Positions 1 to 9,908 of a DNA stretch of 64,000 nucleotides are shown in pieces. Position numbers and translations under genes: made by a program. Source of the stretch: Pyrenula massariospora. Its lineage: Eukaryota; Ascomycota; Eurotiomycetes; Pyrenulales; Pyrenulaceae. The notes beneath the pieces were generated by a model. That model searched no databases. It was not told the origin of the DNA and was given only the letters and a program-made list of their open reading frames with translations. How positions within the stretch are numbered: the stretch's first letter is position 1; the number at the start of each line of letters is the position of its first letter. The DNA lies in the NCBI GenBank assembly GCA_021030905.1, contig JAGFMI010000029.1:248001-312000 (forward strand), in the 5' to 3' direction.

Positions 1-1
1 A

Positions 2-1417
2 ATTCTACCAATCTACCCCGCGGTATACGAACCCACCGTTTGGAATCAGCTAGAGAACGTCAAGAATGCTCTGGCCGCCGTGGACGTTCCGGTGGTGGCA
101 CCATCGTTCGATTTTTTGATCATCTACCTTTTACTTGCTATATCCGCGACACTGAGCAGCTCGAAAAGTGGCGATCATTCACGCTGTATGGCCTTTTCAG
201 GGTCTCTCTTCGAAGAGGGTATACGACATCTAAACATCCGCTCCCATGTACCGTCTGATCTGGCGGGATTACAAGCAACATTACTGATCCTGCAGTACGC
301 CACTATTAATCCTCGCTGTGCCAATGTGTGGATCTTAAGTGGCGCTGCTATGCGATCTTGTCTCGAGCTTGGACTTCACCGTGAGCCTCCCAACACTTCA
401 GAACTCGACGCTTTAACTCTGGATCTAAGACGCCGCATGTTTTGGTGTGCATATGGGATGGATCGTTGCGCGTGTGCGGCGCTTCAGAGACCGCTTTCAA
501 TTCCCGATCCCGCAATCAACACCAAATTTCCAACACCTTTGGATGACAGGTATATTCATGAAACAGGCATTGATGCTTCTGGTATCGAGACCAAGTATCA
601 TGCTCTCCGTTGGATCCAATTCAGGCGTCTGCAATCCTCAATGGTCGAAGTACACTTCCAGAATAAACCTCTCGATCCGGAGCAAACTTGGGAAGATTGG
701 CTCAAGTCTATGGAGAGCAGGCTCAGAGATTGGCATGATACCTATAAAGACGGTCATGAGCTTTCTGAATTTTCCCTGTCTCACGGATTGGCCTCGTTAC
801 ATCGTCCTTCTCCGAGAGTCCCTTATCCGGCTCCCGAAAGCCTGCAAGCAGCCTTCGAGGCAGCTTCTGCTTCCGCAAGGTCCCTTCAACAACATATTAG
901 TTCTGGGTTCTACCGTCGATTTTGGCTGTTGGCTCATCATACTCTCGAGGCCGCAACTATCGTCTTATTTTGTCTGCGACATGGATCAGATACGATCTCT
1001 CAACACTTCAGCTCAGACCAGATCTTTGAAATGACAAAGCTGTTCACGGCGAACTTTTTGGCCATATCGTCACAAGGCTGGTCAGAGGTCTCCAAATATG
1101 CCGAAATTTACGAGCGATTGTTGGGACCTCTGCTCGAATCGACCTTCTCGCAGACGCCGCCGCCACAGCACAACTTCGGCCCTGCGCAAGACGCTGAGCT
1201 GTTAAGATTGCTATATCCCGGACCTGCACAATTGGATAAGCTCCGGTTTGGTCGTAGCGTAACCGAGGATTTACCTGGCTTCGATATGACTTTGTTCAAT
1301 CCTAGTGAGTGGGGCCTGGGAGACGGCACGCCGAACGTGGCATTTCCAGGAGGGTGGGATGTACTAGATAATGCAGGAATTGGGCCAGAGGAGCCTCACT
1401 TAGTCGAGGGTCTTTGA
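2..1417 (+). CDS. Fungal-specific transcription factor, C-terminal part (5' end outside window)
   Basis: The reading frame is open from base 2 to the TGA at 1415-1417, so the gene begins left of the window and no start codon is visible. The protein has the fungal_trans middle homology region found in Zn2Cys6 regulators: a helix-rich segment containing RRRMFWCAYGMDR (about bases 430-470) followed by LQRPLSIPD, where the family has a conserved Arg-Arg-x-Phe-Trp and Gly-Arg-Pro-type motif. The DNA-binding Zn2Cys6 cluster would lie in the missing N-terminal part. No intron is evident in the visible 471 codons. Family knowledge says such proteins are nuclear regulators of metabolic genes. The target pathway cannot be inferred, because the next gene is unrelated and convergent. 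The call to family is secure; the specific function is unknown. Confidence 0.85.
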   Translation: MLPIYPAVYEPTVWNQLENVKNALAAVDVPVVAPSFDFLIIYLLLAISATLSSSKSGDHSRCMAFSGSLFEEGIRHLNIRSHVPSDLAGLQATLLILQYATINPRCANVWILSGAAMRSCLELGLHREPPNTSELDALTLDLRRRMFWCAYGMDRCACAALQRPLSIPDPAINTKFPTPLDDRYIHETGIDASGIETKYHALRWIQFRRLQSSMVEVHFQNKPLDPEQTWEDWLKSMESRLRDWHDTYKDGHELSEFSLSHGLASLHRPSPRVPYPAPESLQAAFEAASASARSLQQHISSGFYRRFWLLAHHTLEAATIVLFCLRHGSDTISQHFSSDQIFEMTKLFTANFLAISSQGWSEVSKYAEIYERLLGPLLESTFSQTPPPQHNFGPAQDAELLRLLYPGPAQLDKLRFGRSVTEDLPGFDMTLFNPSEWGLGDGTPNVAFPGGWDVLDNAGIGPEEPHLVEGL

Positions 1418-1587
1418 GTGGCGAGACATGGGAACTTTTCGAAAGCTGATATCTTAAAGTTTTCAATTGTTATTTAAGAGCGCTGCGTTGACGAAATGTC
1501 ATTTACTCGTACATGCTTTTCAATCCTTGAACAAATTCATCGCACGATAAAGGGTATAAGCTCCACAGTGCCTAGCAATTCCAACTG

Positions 1588-3819
1588 TCACGATATACCT
1601 CTCTTCTTCTTCAAATCTTCACGCACCTGCTCAAAAGGCTCAGTCCCAACCTTAGCCACAACTTTTTTCTCGGTAACCAACAGCTCTTCTTCGCTAAATA
1701 TGACGCCAACTTCTGCGCACTTCTCATACATCGTCCGCATTGATAGCATCCACTCGGCTAACAATTTCGGTTTCACAGCGATGTCAGTATCGATACTGGG
1801 AATCTTGGTCTGCAGCTTGTCATTTGCCCAAGACCGCCCTCCCACAAACTGTCTCCAGAAGCAGAGCGAGCAGGCTCCATTCCGGAGCGGTCGGGTCCAC
1901 TTTGAGAGCTCAGGGAGTTCTTCGTTAGTCAGGTCCTCCTCCGGCTTTGAGACCAACGCAGTGAGGTTTTCTGGAACGGTAGGGAGTTCGGCTACTGCGG
2001 CATTGACCGTCTCGACAAGCTCTGATACGCGAGGGATTGGATGAGGATCGGCCCAGTGCGGCTTTCCAAATTTGTTCCACACAACGCTGCATGGCTGCAT
2101 GCGGCGGTATCTGCTTTCTTCAGTCCTGCAAGCCGTGTTGATCAGATCATCACTCCGCTCAAAGATCAAAGGATTGACGAGATTATGGACCTTAGCAAAG
2201 CGGTCAAATTTCCTTAGCTTATGCGTTTGGTACGCGCCAAATACGTGGCTGATGGACAAGCGGCTGGCTCGGCAGGCGGATGAGCACAGATCTGAGATGT
2301 CGTCCGTCTCTGAGAGGATGCGCTCCAGGTCTTTGTATGTGATCAAGGCGTTACACGTCAAGTCAAGGGCTGCCTCGTGGAAAGCGTGGAGAAACTCGCC
2401 GTATTCCTCGGGAGTTTTATCGAGAGGATTGTGCATGGTATCGAGCTTCATGATGTCCGCCCTGATGGCCGGTAGGGGTTCGTGGAGGAATGTAGGGCCC
2501 TCTCCGAGAGCCTGCTCGCTCTGAGGGTCGGTGATGTTCCAGTACCAGTCTTCACCTAGGTGGCCGTCGTAGCCTGATGTCACTTGCATATGAAACAATT
2601 GCTCGAAACTTGCCCCGTTCTGCTCGCAGCGCCGGCCAGCTTTGTGTATTTTCGCGAGATAATGGGAAAGGTCAATTGGTTTGCCATTCTCGTCGACAGT
2701 TGATTCGTCCCAGTCTTGTAGCATCCGCACGAACCAATTTGCCGTACAGAAGTTGCAGCTTGTTTCCTCTTTTCCGGGTCCAAGCTTCCTCTCTTCTCTC
2801 CAATAGCTGTACGATTGTTTCCAGTCATTCCCTCCACGCAATCCAGACATCTGCTTTCCCTGCTCGATCTTCCTCTCGTTTGTAAAACGCATAAAATTAC
2901 CGAGGTTCTGCAAATGATCAGAATTCATACCGTCCCAAATCCACCACTTCTGTTCTAGGTCCGTCATGCAATAGCCGCCTTCAGCGTCATCGTTGGGGCT
3001 TTGAAAACAATTATGCTCCTGCCTCTTTCTCAGAGTCTCGACGACCTCAGCGGGGTTCGGTTCTAGAAGCGTAAGATTAAAGCGACCATTGTATCCCCTA
3101 ACATCCCATTCCGCAGACCAGCAATTACCGCCAATTTCTGTTCTCATCTCTTCCAGCACACGCGTACAGGCTTCTGTGCATATCTGTGGCAGATATCTCG
3201 ACAGGTCTGGACCAAGAGGGTTTAGGCGCGCCCGATCCCAGTTGCGTGCCCAAATTTGGGAGTGACATGGCACAGCGTCGAGCCTTGCCCATGCAGATTT
3301 GCAGGTATCCGAAGCGTCATCTTTTAGCGGTGGATATTGTTCTGTAAAATTGAGTGCGTGGTCTTTAGCGGGAGGAGGTGGAGGCTTGACTTGGAATGGA
3401 CCAGCGTTTCCTTCATCCTGACCTGTGGAGTGACGACCCCAGAGCAGAATGACAGCCAGAGTCAGGATGAAAGCGAGAGCAATGGCGAAGATCCAAGAGC
3501 GGATTTTGGAGGGAGAGGACGAGGTATTGTTTTCGGTTCCGATTAAGGGTTGGTCTTCATCGGCATCAGAATTGTTGTCTTCTGGTTCGAGCTCGATCAG
3601 GTCGTCCACGACGGCGGTGAGGTCATCTTTCGGCGTGGGCGACGTGTCCCTATACCGAGCTTGATCTCTATAGCGCTTGGGTCGTCGGACCTTTTTGTCC
3701 TTTGGCGGGACCCGAGGTGGTTCTTTGGGTGGAAGAGCAGGTGCTTGTTTAGGAGGCGGGGATGGGGGCTCATCGGGTTCCATCTCTTCGTGCAGGAGAT
3801 CCTCCTCTTTCTCGACCAT
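1588..3819 (-). CDS. Single-pass membrane protein with duplicated Cys-rich luminal domain, unknown function
   Basis: I do not recognise this 743-residue protein. It starts with an acidic and proline-rich cytosolic segment (EEDLLHEEMEPDEPP, then PPK repeats) and a basic patch. One hydrophobic helix follows at about residues 108-128, then a roughly 600-residue Cys-rich region with N-glycosylation sequons, which suggests a type II membrane protein. The ectodomain looks internally duplicated. CTEAC is matched later by CSSAC. CNFCTANWF is matched by CSLCFWRQF. CEQNGASF is matched by CAEVGVIF. An in-frame ATG at 3948 would add 43 residues, but that extension looks like untranslated leader, so I chose the ATG at 3819 (MVEKEED). 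No intron is needed. It converges on the transcription factor, leaving 170 bases between the two stop codons. Confidence 0.75.
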   Translation of the reverse strand: MVEKEEDLLHEEMEPDEPPSPPPKQAPALPPKEPPRVPPKDKKVRRPKRYRDQARYRDTSPTPKDDLTAVVDDLIELEPEDNNSDADEDQPLIGTENNTSSSPSKIRSWIFAIALAFILTLAVILLWGRHSTGQDEGNAGPFQVKPPPPPAKDHALNFTEQYPPLKDDASDTCKSAWARLDAVPCHSQIWARNWDRARLNPLGPDLSRYLPQICTEACTRVLEEMRTEIGGNCWSAEWDVRGYNGRFNLTLLEPNPAEVVETLRKRQEHNCFQSPNDDAEGGYCMTDLEQKWWIWDGMNSDHLQNLGNFMRFTNERKIEQGKQMSGLRGGNDWKQSYSYWREERKLGPGKEETSCNFCTANWFVRMLQDWDESTVDENGKPIDLSHYLAKIHKAGRRCEQNGASFEQLFHMQVTSGYDGHLGEDWYWNITDPQSEQALGEGPTFLHEPLPAIRADIMKLDTMHNPLDKTPEEYGEFLHAFHEAALDLTCNALITYKDLERILSETDDISDLCSSACRASRLSISHVFGAYQTHKLRKFDRFAKVHNLVNPLIFERSDDLINTACRTEESRYRRMQPCSVVWNKFGKPHWADPHPIPRVSELVETVNAAVAELPTVPENLTALVSKPEEDLTNEELPELSKWTRPLRNGACSLCFWRQFVGGRSWANDKLQTKIPSIDTDIAVKPKLLAEWMLSMRTMYEKCAEVGVIFSEEELLVTEKKVVAKVGTEPFEQVREDLKKKRGIS

Positions 3820-6215
3820 ATTCAATGAGCAGCAAATGACAAGAATGGAGGACTGTCCATCGAAAGCAACGTCATATTGGACAAAGGAAAAGGGGACTGC
3901 AGAGAAGCTACGTTCAAATCCGAGGGGTACCTCTACCAACTCAGCCACTACTCACCGCTTGGCCGTGTGGGGGCGAAGTTGAAACCGCACATGGTCAGAG
4001 GACCAGGATCTGATACTGATGGCTACATCTGGGGCTATATCATCTACGTTCATTTCATCCATGTCCGAGAGAGAAAAACTGATTTCCGTGAAGTCTGCTC
4101 AATCATGTGACGGTATGTTGGGCAAGATGTTGGGTCGGTATGCAGGAATGCGTGACCGTCAGCTGAAGCACAAGACGACGAAATTCAACACGCCTTTGAG
4201 GTCTGATTGCCTTGGTAAGATCGTGCTTTTCTCGATGTATCTATCTGCTGTTTCATATACTTAAATGTTTTTTCTCCATTCTTAACAGATACTTCGAGCC
4301 AAGACTACAAATAAATCAACCCAAATAACCCGGATAGTGTCCAAGACGAACTCATCATACGCCGATAGGATGGTAGCTTCATTATTTCTTTTTCGGTGTG
4401 TTGAAATTCCACTGGCGAAGATATACTTGAGCGAATTAGCTTGCTTGCATATATGTCGGCCAGCTGTTTGACCCTAAAGTAACCCCCAACGGAGTTACCA
4501 CGGCCCTCAGCTGTGTGCCTTTGATCTCTCCAGAAGCCCTACTGCGTCTTTCGCATCTCATTCCTCTAAATAAGCTACTATCCTTAACTGACAATCTATT
4601 CTATCGTAACGATGGTAAAGAGTGTCGTTCGTGCACGCACATTTGTCACTACTAGCTTATATTTTCGTGCTGAAGGTACAGCCCGCCATTATGAGTATCA
4701 GTGCATGCACATAAAGCTCTTGAGGAGGTCCTGGGTACCGACATCCCGTACCGTGTTCATGGTTGCGATTTTCTGATTGTTACAAAATCTTCCCCCTCCA
4801 GCATTCAACCCATCGAGCATCATCGACCGCTGTGGAAAGGCTACGACATCTCTGCTCAATGCGGACGTCTCGGCCACGAACAAGACCAGACGCATCGTCA
4901 GCGCACCTCGCGCAAGGTCTTGCTGGGGTTACAGGCAGAATAGTTGGTCAGCACATTCAAGAACTCTTTCCTGCAGCGCAAAATGCCTCGAAATTCGAGC
5001 AAGGAAGTCTTTTTGTCCGGTGCACACTTTCGCGATTGGTTCAGAGCACAATTGACACCTTCTGAATGGTAGAAAAGTACAGCGGTTTGCGCAAACTCGT
5101 TCATCATAATCGCACCAGCCTTGCAGCATTACTTTAATATCAAATAAGAACACTGTCACACAAACGCCGTTCAAGGTCTCACGCTCTTAGATTTCTATGT
5201 GAGTGCCAATTATCTCGACTAAGCGGACGATCCAAACCAAATTACACATCGGGGTCATCATTGATCTTAGAAACGACAAGACGGAGCTTGTCCAGCCATT
5301 GATATGGTCTTTTGTCTTGAGCAGTAAGGACTAGACTTTTTTGATTATATAGGTTCGCGACCGAATTCTGCGGGTGTAATAGGAGTCAACCGCCTGGGAA
5401 TGAATAGATTATCCAAGACCGGAGCATCTTTGTTGTGTTACTAAATCCATACAAGTGGTGATAGATGTCGTCGAATGCAACGGATTGTCTTTCACCCGGT
5501 CGTGCAGAGGCTCAGACAGATCGCGGGCGGATCATGCCCTGGGGATCTTCGGTCCATGCATATAGCGCCAGCACGGGCATCGGAAAGAGAGAGATTCGCC
5601 ACTTTTATATCGGAGGTTGCCTCTCATCGTTCAAGGTGAGGACATCTTCGTGCCCCGCGCCACCCGTCTGCAGAGCGATGCACGATCTGCGCCCCTAGGC
5701 CTCCGTCATGCCCGGTCCGGTAAGCTCGTTCGTCTATTTGTGGCCCCGCGAGCCACCAGCAGACCCAAGAATTTTAGAAAGCGATCGATCCGCGGGAGAG
5801 CTTACGCCGTAAGCCTCGGCCGGAAAAGGCTGTTGTCCTTTTAATAGACCTGGAGATTTGACGTCCCGTGGAGGTACGTAAGTGCAGCAACACAAGGCAC
5901 GGCTAAGCGGTCAGTTAATACTTGCTGAGTCGCACTCAGTAGGTGTGTGTAAGTTGTCTGTTTCCTTCCGCCTGGTTTTTTTGCGCAACGTTGTGCACAA
6001 TTTTTCAACATCATCCTACCTTTCTATTGTGTCGCTGTCTCTTACCAAAAGTCGTGGCGCTCCCCGTATCTTCGATCGCGCGCATCCAATATTACCCCTC
6101 CTCCGGCCTTGTCCTCCGTCTTCAACGACCTAAGTGACTTTCCTTCTTGTTATCCTACTCCTCATCCTTTTCGACCCGGTCGCAGCATCTCGCGCGATCT
6201 TCCACAAACGTCGCC
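3820..6215. other. Intergenic region, about 2.4 kb, no supported gene
   Basis: This is the divergent promoter region between the Cys-rich membrane protein (minus strand) and the DUF7053 gene (plus strand). Short open frames occur on both strands, but none has a recognisable domain, a signal peptide or a consistent splice structure. A CRE-like half site (TGACGTC) lies at about 5859-5865, roughly 350 bases before the DUF7053 start codon. The last few hundred bases are pyrimidine-rich, as is common in fungal 5' leaders. Confidence 0.5.
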
Positions 6216-7268
6216 ATGACGAAAAGAACATTGATGACAACTATCACGCCCCTGCCTCCTGGGATATCTCGCTCTCTGGTAATCGAGTATCTCCACCATC
6301 ATGCCTCAATGATCGAGCTGAACCCCCTTGTCATTCATCACGAGCCCTGCAGACCACCCAAAGACGCACCGGCGGATGAGTTCCATTCCATCTGGCATGA
6401 GTTGACTGATCGGATCCAATACATACCAGGGATGGGGACCTTTGCTTCCGGCCAAGTCACCTACAAAGCCTGCTTCCATGACTTACCGTACGGTCTACAA
6501 ACACACGTCTACGCGCCAATGGGCCTTGACATCAAGAACAAATGGGTCGTGCGTGGGAATGAACCTGGTGAGCCGCGGGAAGCAAAGGAGTTAGGCGTCG
6601 ATGCTCCGAGGGACGGTCTGTATCTTCGAGAAGACGTTGACATGCGCTGCAATCGAATGATGACCGGGTTTGTGAAGAAGAATTTGAGAAACGCGCACAA
6701 GGTCCTTGTAGATCGGTTGATGGAAAAAGCCAAGCTCGCCGAAGACGTTGCCTATAGTCTCGCCCGTGGCCAGAATCATCCCCATGCATCGCTTCTTTCC
6801 TCTGAAGGCTCGTTTAAAAGCTCGCGACATGACAGTGGCCGCTTCCAAAGCAACGGCCTCGCGCCACCTATGAGCCCCAGCCTGACCGCCAGTACTGCCG
6901 TCAGTTCACCTGGCTTGAGTCAGCAATATGCATATCAATACCAAAAGAGCATCTCTGATATGCAAAGCGAACAAGGCTCAGACGACGCGAACAGATCCCC
7001 TCAATTATATCCGCCTCCCTTATACCATCGGATCAGCAACAATGCCGTACCAGACGAATATCGATGGCAGCTTCAGATGCAGCAGCATCACCAGCACCAG
7101 CAACAGCAACAACCCTACCAAATGTATCCCGATGGAGGCAAACAGCCATTCCCTGCTGAGTTACCGGCAGAGCACAAGCCGATGGCGATGGCAGAATTGC
7201 AAACAAAGAGCTCAGGGTTTGGGATAGCAGGAAATGGGCAGAAGCCCGCCGTAGAGATGCCTACCTGA
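6216..7268 (+). CDS. DUF7053 domain protein with Gln-rich tail
   Basis: The protein has 350 residues from the ATG at 6216, which sits in a good context (CGCCATGAC) and immediately precedes the conserved start of the family (TKRTLMTTITPLPPGI). The first 175 residues match my memory of the fungal DUF7053 family: ITPLPPGI near the N-terminus, then HDLPYGLQTHVYAPMG, LYLREDVDMRCN and VKKNLRNAHKVLVDRL. The family is restricted to fungi and has no established biochemical role. The C-terminal half is low complexity, with a His/Gln tract around residues 286-300 and many Ser, Pro and Gln, and is probably disordered. An in-frame ATG 69 bases upstream would add a poorly conserved hydrophobic extension, so I rejected it. 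There is no intron. Confidence 0.8.
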   Translation: MTKRTLMTTITPLPPGISRSLVIEYLHHHASMIELNPLVIHHEPCRPPKDAPADEFHSIWHELTDRIQYIPGMGTFASGQVTYKACFHDLPYGLQTHVYAPMGLDIKNKWVVRGNEPGEPREAKELGVDAPRDGLYLREDVDMRCNRMMTGFVKKNLRNAHKVLVDRLMEKAKLAEDVAYSLARGQNHPHASLLSSEGSFKSSRHDSGRFQSNGLAPPMSPSLTASTAVSSPGLSQQYAYQYQKSISDMQSEQGSDDANRSPQLYPPPLYHRISNNAVPDEYRWQLQMQQHHQHQQQQQPYQMYPDGGKQPFPAELPAEHKPMAMAELQTKSSGFGIAGNGQKPAVEMPT

Positions 7269-8507
7269 AGGGAATGCCGTTATGTCGAAGTGGAATCTGA
7301 TTCAGCGAACTTGTTCTTGGAAATTTTCATCTTCTCGATACCTCGGTCTAGGGAACCTGACTTCTACGGTTGCATTGGATTGGCGTTTTGAGAAGCGTTG
7401 GCCGTTGCTGGCGGGTCATGAGAGATGAATGAATGGACGGCGACAGCTCTGAGCGAGCAGAAATGTGTTTCATTTCGTGTAGAAGGCAATCTTACTATTG
7501 TTAGTGTATCGAAGAAAGTTCCAAAGAATGTGCAGGAACGGGTTAAATACAAGTATGATCCATACTCAATCTCCTCTTCCAATTCAAACAGATATCTAAG
7601 GTCTTGCGATTCAGAAGTAGAGACCTGGATGGTCATATTTTGGCCGCGTTACCTCGGACCAATTCTGTCATTTAAATGAATTCAGGAGTGATCTAGCCCT
7701 GTTCTTCTTATTCATGTTTGATCAGAAAAACTAAGTCAAGTAACTTGAACGGTGATCCTGTGGGTGTAATTTTTCTTAAGTAAATAGAGGTCTCATCAAA
7801 AATTCAAACCAACGTCAGTCTTCCCAGAAGTTGAATAGTAATTGTTCAGCTCCAATCCTTTGTGCCGGTGGATGCTTACCTCGATCCCTGTACATGACCT
7901 CGAATACGAGAGATTTTCTCGGGTCTCCGTCTGCATTTTCCTCAGACTGCCTTTTCAATTGTTTATCAAGCAATGATCGACTACGCATGTCTGGGTCAGA
8001 GTCATGCCCGATTCGCGTTTCCGCATAAGGTAGAACTTGAACCTGACTAGCAGAATGAAGTGGCTGGAAGGACGCTACTATGAGCACAAATCCTCACCTG
8101 CTGACCGTTGTCATCTAATCCGTATACGATCTCGGGCCCTTTTCCCAAATTTGGTATCATCAAACTTCTGCTTTCATGGAATTTAGCATGGGAACTCCTT
8201 GTTGAGTTCAAGAATAGGTAAGCTTCGCAAGACCAGAACTCTTGAGATGGCCTGGTGGCTTGCCTGAGACGCGTGTCTTTGAGACCAAGGACGTCAATAT
8301 CGTGTTCGCCAGCTTCTCTTGCTCAGCCAAAATCAATTGTTCAAGGACACCAAAAGATAGGTAGGCAAAGGGTGGCTTGGGTATATATTCCTCGAATTGC
8401 CCATGTGTTTTTCATATTGTCAACCATACCACCTCTATCTTCGATATCATAATCTTCAAGTCTTCATTTAGAGCACAGCAGAGCCATTTTCCTATTCAAC
8501 GGTCAAG
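7269..8507. other. Intergenic region, about 1.2 kb
   Basis: No gene is supported here. It holds the 3' flank of the DUF7053 gene and the promoter of the small secreted protein that starts at 8508, including the TATA-like site listed separately. Open frames of up to 90 codons on either strand have no features of a real protein. Confidence 0.5.
8383..8388 (+). promoter_or_regulatory. TATA-like box of the secreted-protein gene at 8508
   Basis: TATATA lies 120 bases upstream of the start codon, followed by a pyrimidine-rich leader. This spacing fits a regulated fungal promoter. Assignment rests on position only. Confidence 0.4.
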
Positions 8508-9068
8508 ATGCAGCTCCACTATCTCGCCGCCATTACTGCTGCCCTTGGGTTTGCCCTTGCATCCCCTTCAGCCCGGCGCGACGACCTCTACCACTCGTCT
8601 CCCGCGCACTACCAAGTCCGCCAGGCCAGCGGCCTTCCAGATACAGGCCCTTTCGCTAATTACTACCTCTCAACCTGGCACCTCGCCGCAGGCGCCAGCG
8701 CCGCGGTCCTCGACCCAGACATCTCCAACGCCGGCGCGTTCTACTACAACGCTACCCAGTCCGAAGCTGTGACCAACCAGCAATACTTCGTCATCGATAC
8801 CGCTGGCGGGCCGTACGATGCCTTGATCGACACCGCAGCGGATACGCAGGTGCAGGTTTCATTCCTTGTGGGGCCGCAGTCTCGGATTTTCTATACCAAT
8901 GCAGCCAACTGGGTTGCGACCGTTCCGGCGGGACAGTTCATTGGATGTAGGGAGGTTATTGTCAATGGAGATGAAGGCGTGAGACTGTATTGGACCCCTG
9001 ATCAGACCGCTACCCCTGCGGACAATTGTGCGAAAGTGTGGTTGTGGCAGGAGACTATCTCGTCCTGA
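8508..9068 (+). CDS. Small secreted protein, possibly DUF7907-like
   Basis: A 186-residue protein with no intron. The N-terminus is a clear signal peptide (MQLHYLAAITAALGFALAS), followed by a possible Kex2 processing site (ARR-DD at about residues 23-26). The mature part is rich in Ala, Tyr and aromatic residues. It carries FYYNATQS, then GCREVIVNGDEGVRLYW and a C-terminal PADNCAKVWLW. The order 'YLSxxH...FYxNxT...C...LYW...CAKVxL' resembles small secreted proteins I remember as DUF7907, but I could not verify that, and only two Cys remain in the mature chain. It is probably extracellular. The start codon is unambiguous (AAGATGC, next to the signal peptide). Its neighbours are unrelated. Confidence 0.7.
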   Translation: MQLHYLAAITAALGFALASPSARRDDLYHSSPAHYQVRQASGLPDTGPFANYYLSTWHLAAGASAAVLDPDISNAGAFYYNATQSEAVTNQQYFVIDTAGGPYDALIDTAADTQVQVSFLVGPQSRIFYTNAANWVATVPAGQFIGCREVIVNGDEGVRLYWTPDQTATPADNCAKVWLWQETISS

Positions 9069-9908
9069 TTGATGAGTATGAACCCTAAAGAGATGGGAGG
9101 AACGGACTTGAAAAAATTCGGTCGATAGGACCTTTGTGTGTTTCTTTGAATCGATGGCGCAGGTAATTCTACTGTTGGAGGATAAGATACATCGGGCAAA
9201 AATCAAGGGAATATTAAATTTCCAGAATGTATTTTGGATTTTTGAGTAATTCTAATCTGTACTTTTTTGCTCCCATCAGTTGCATAACCGCCGTTTCTAC
9301 CACACCTGGGTAGTCTCGCAGATCACATCTGTAGAGTAGATTCAAGTACTCAAACTGTACTGGGGGCGGCGAAGCGGCGGTTAGTAGAAGAAGGGTTATA
9401 CAGGAATGAAGACAGGTCGATAGAAGATTGGGAAGCCGTCAAATTTTGGCCCTAGGGCCGCAATTGTGACCAATTAGAGCAGCACTGTACGAGGAGGAAT
9501 CTTCACGCTGCTTGTTTTCTTGTTTTCACAAAGCAATTTCTATTACAAACAGTGGTGTACTCTGAGATGTCGTTCGATGCACGGTGGAATACGGTTAAAG
9601 AAAGGCGACGACGAAAGTGGTCCGTCCCGCCAAGACCCAACTTAACCAATTTACGCGTCTAACGCGTTCTCCTTCCAGCTAGAACATAACAACGCGACCT
9701 CACCCCCACCAGAGCCACCACAAAAAGCGCTCTGTACCTGCAGCTGTTCTTCCCTTGACCTCTCATCCTCTACCAGCAATCGGGGCTGCAGACCTATATC
9801 AGGTGTATCATACCTCACATAGCCCTACCTTCCAGCATTGAGGTCCTTGCCCGCTTCCCTTCAGCCTGTTCCTTGCTCTTCATCTAATTCCAAGCACGTC
9901 CCGTAGCC
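9069..9908. other. Intergenic region with RNR1 promoter
   Basis: This 840-base region separates the secreted-protein gene from RNR1. It contains the paired MluI boxes listed separately and, just downstream of them, a further CGCGA core near 9691. The final 150 bases before the RNR1 start codon are pyrimidine-rich. No coding sequence is supported. Confidence 0.6.
9653..9667 (+). promoter_or_regulatory. Paired MluI cell-cycle boxes (MCB) upstream of RNR1
   Basis: Two exact ACGCGT hexamers occur at 9653-9658 and 9662-9667, three bases apart, about 245 bases before the RNR1 start codon. In yeasts the MBF complex (Mbp1/Swi6; Cdc10/Res in fission yeast) binds this palindrome and drives G1/S expression of DNA-synthesis genes, including ribonucleotide reductase. 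The sites are seen directly; the regulation is inferred by analogy. Confidence 0.7.

Noticed and set aside
3820-3948. N-terminal extension of the Cys-rich membrane protein from an ATG at 3948.
   Set aside because: The added 43 residues are compositionally unlike the rest and resemble translated leader; MVEKEED at 3819 is a more natural start.
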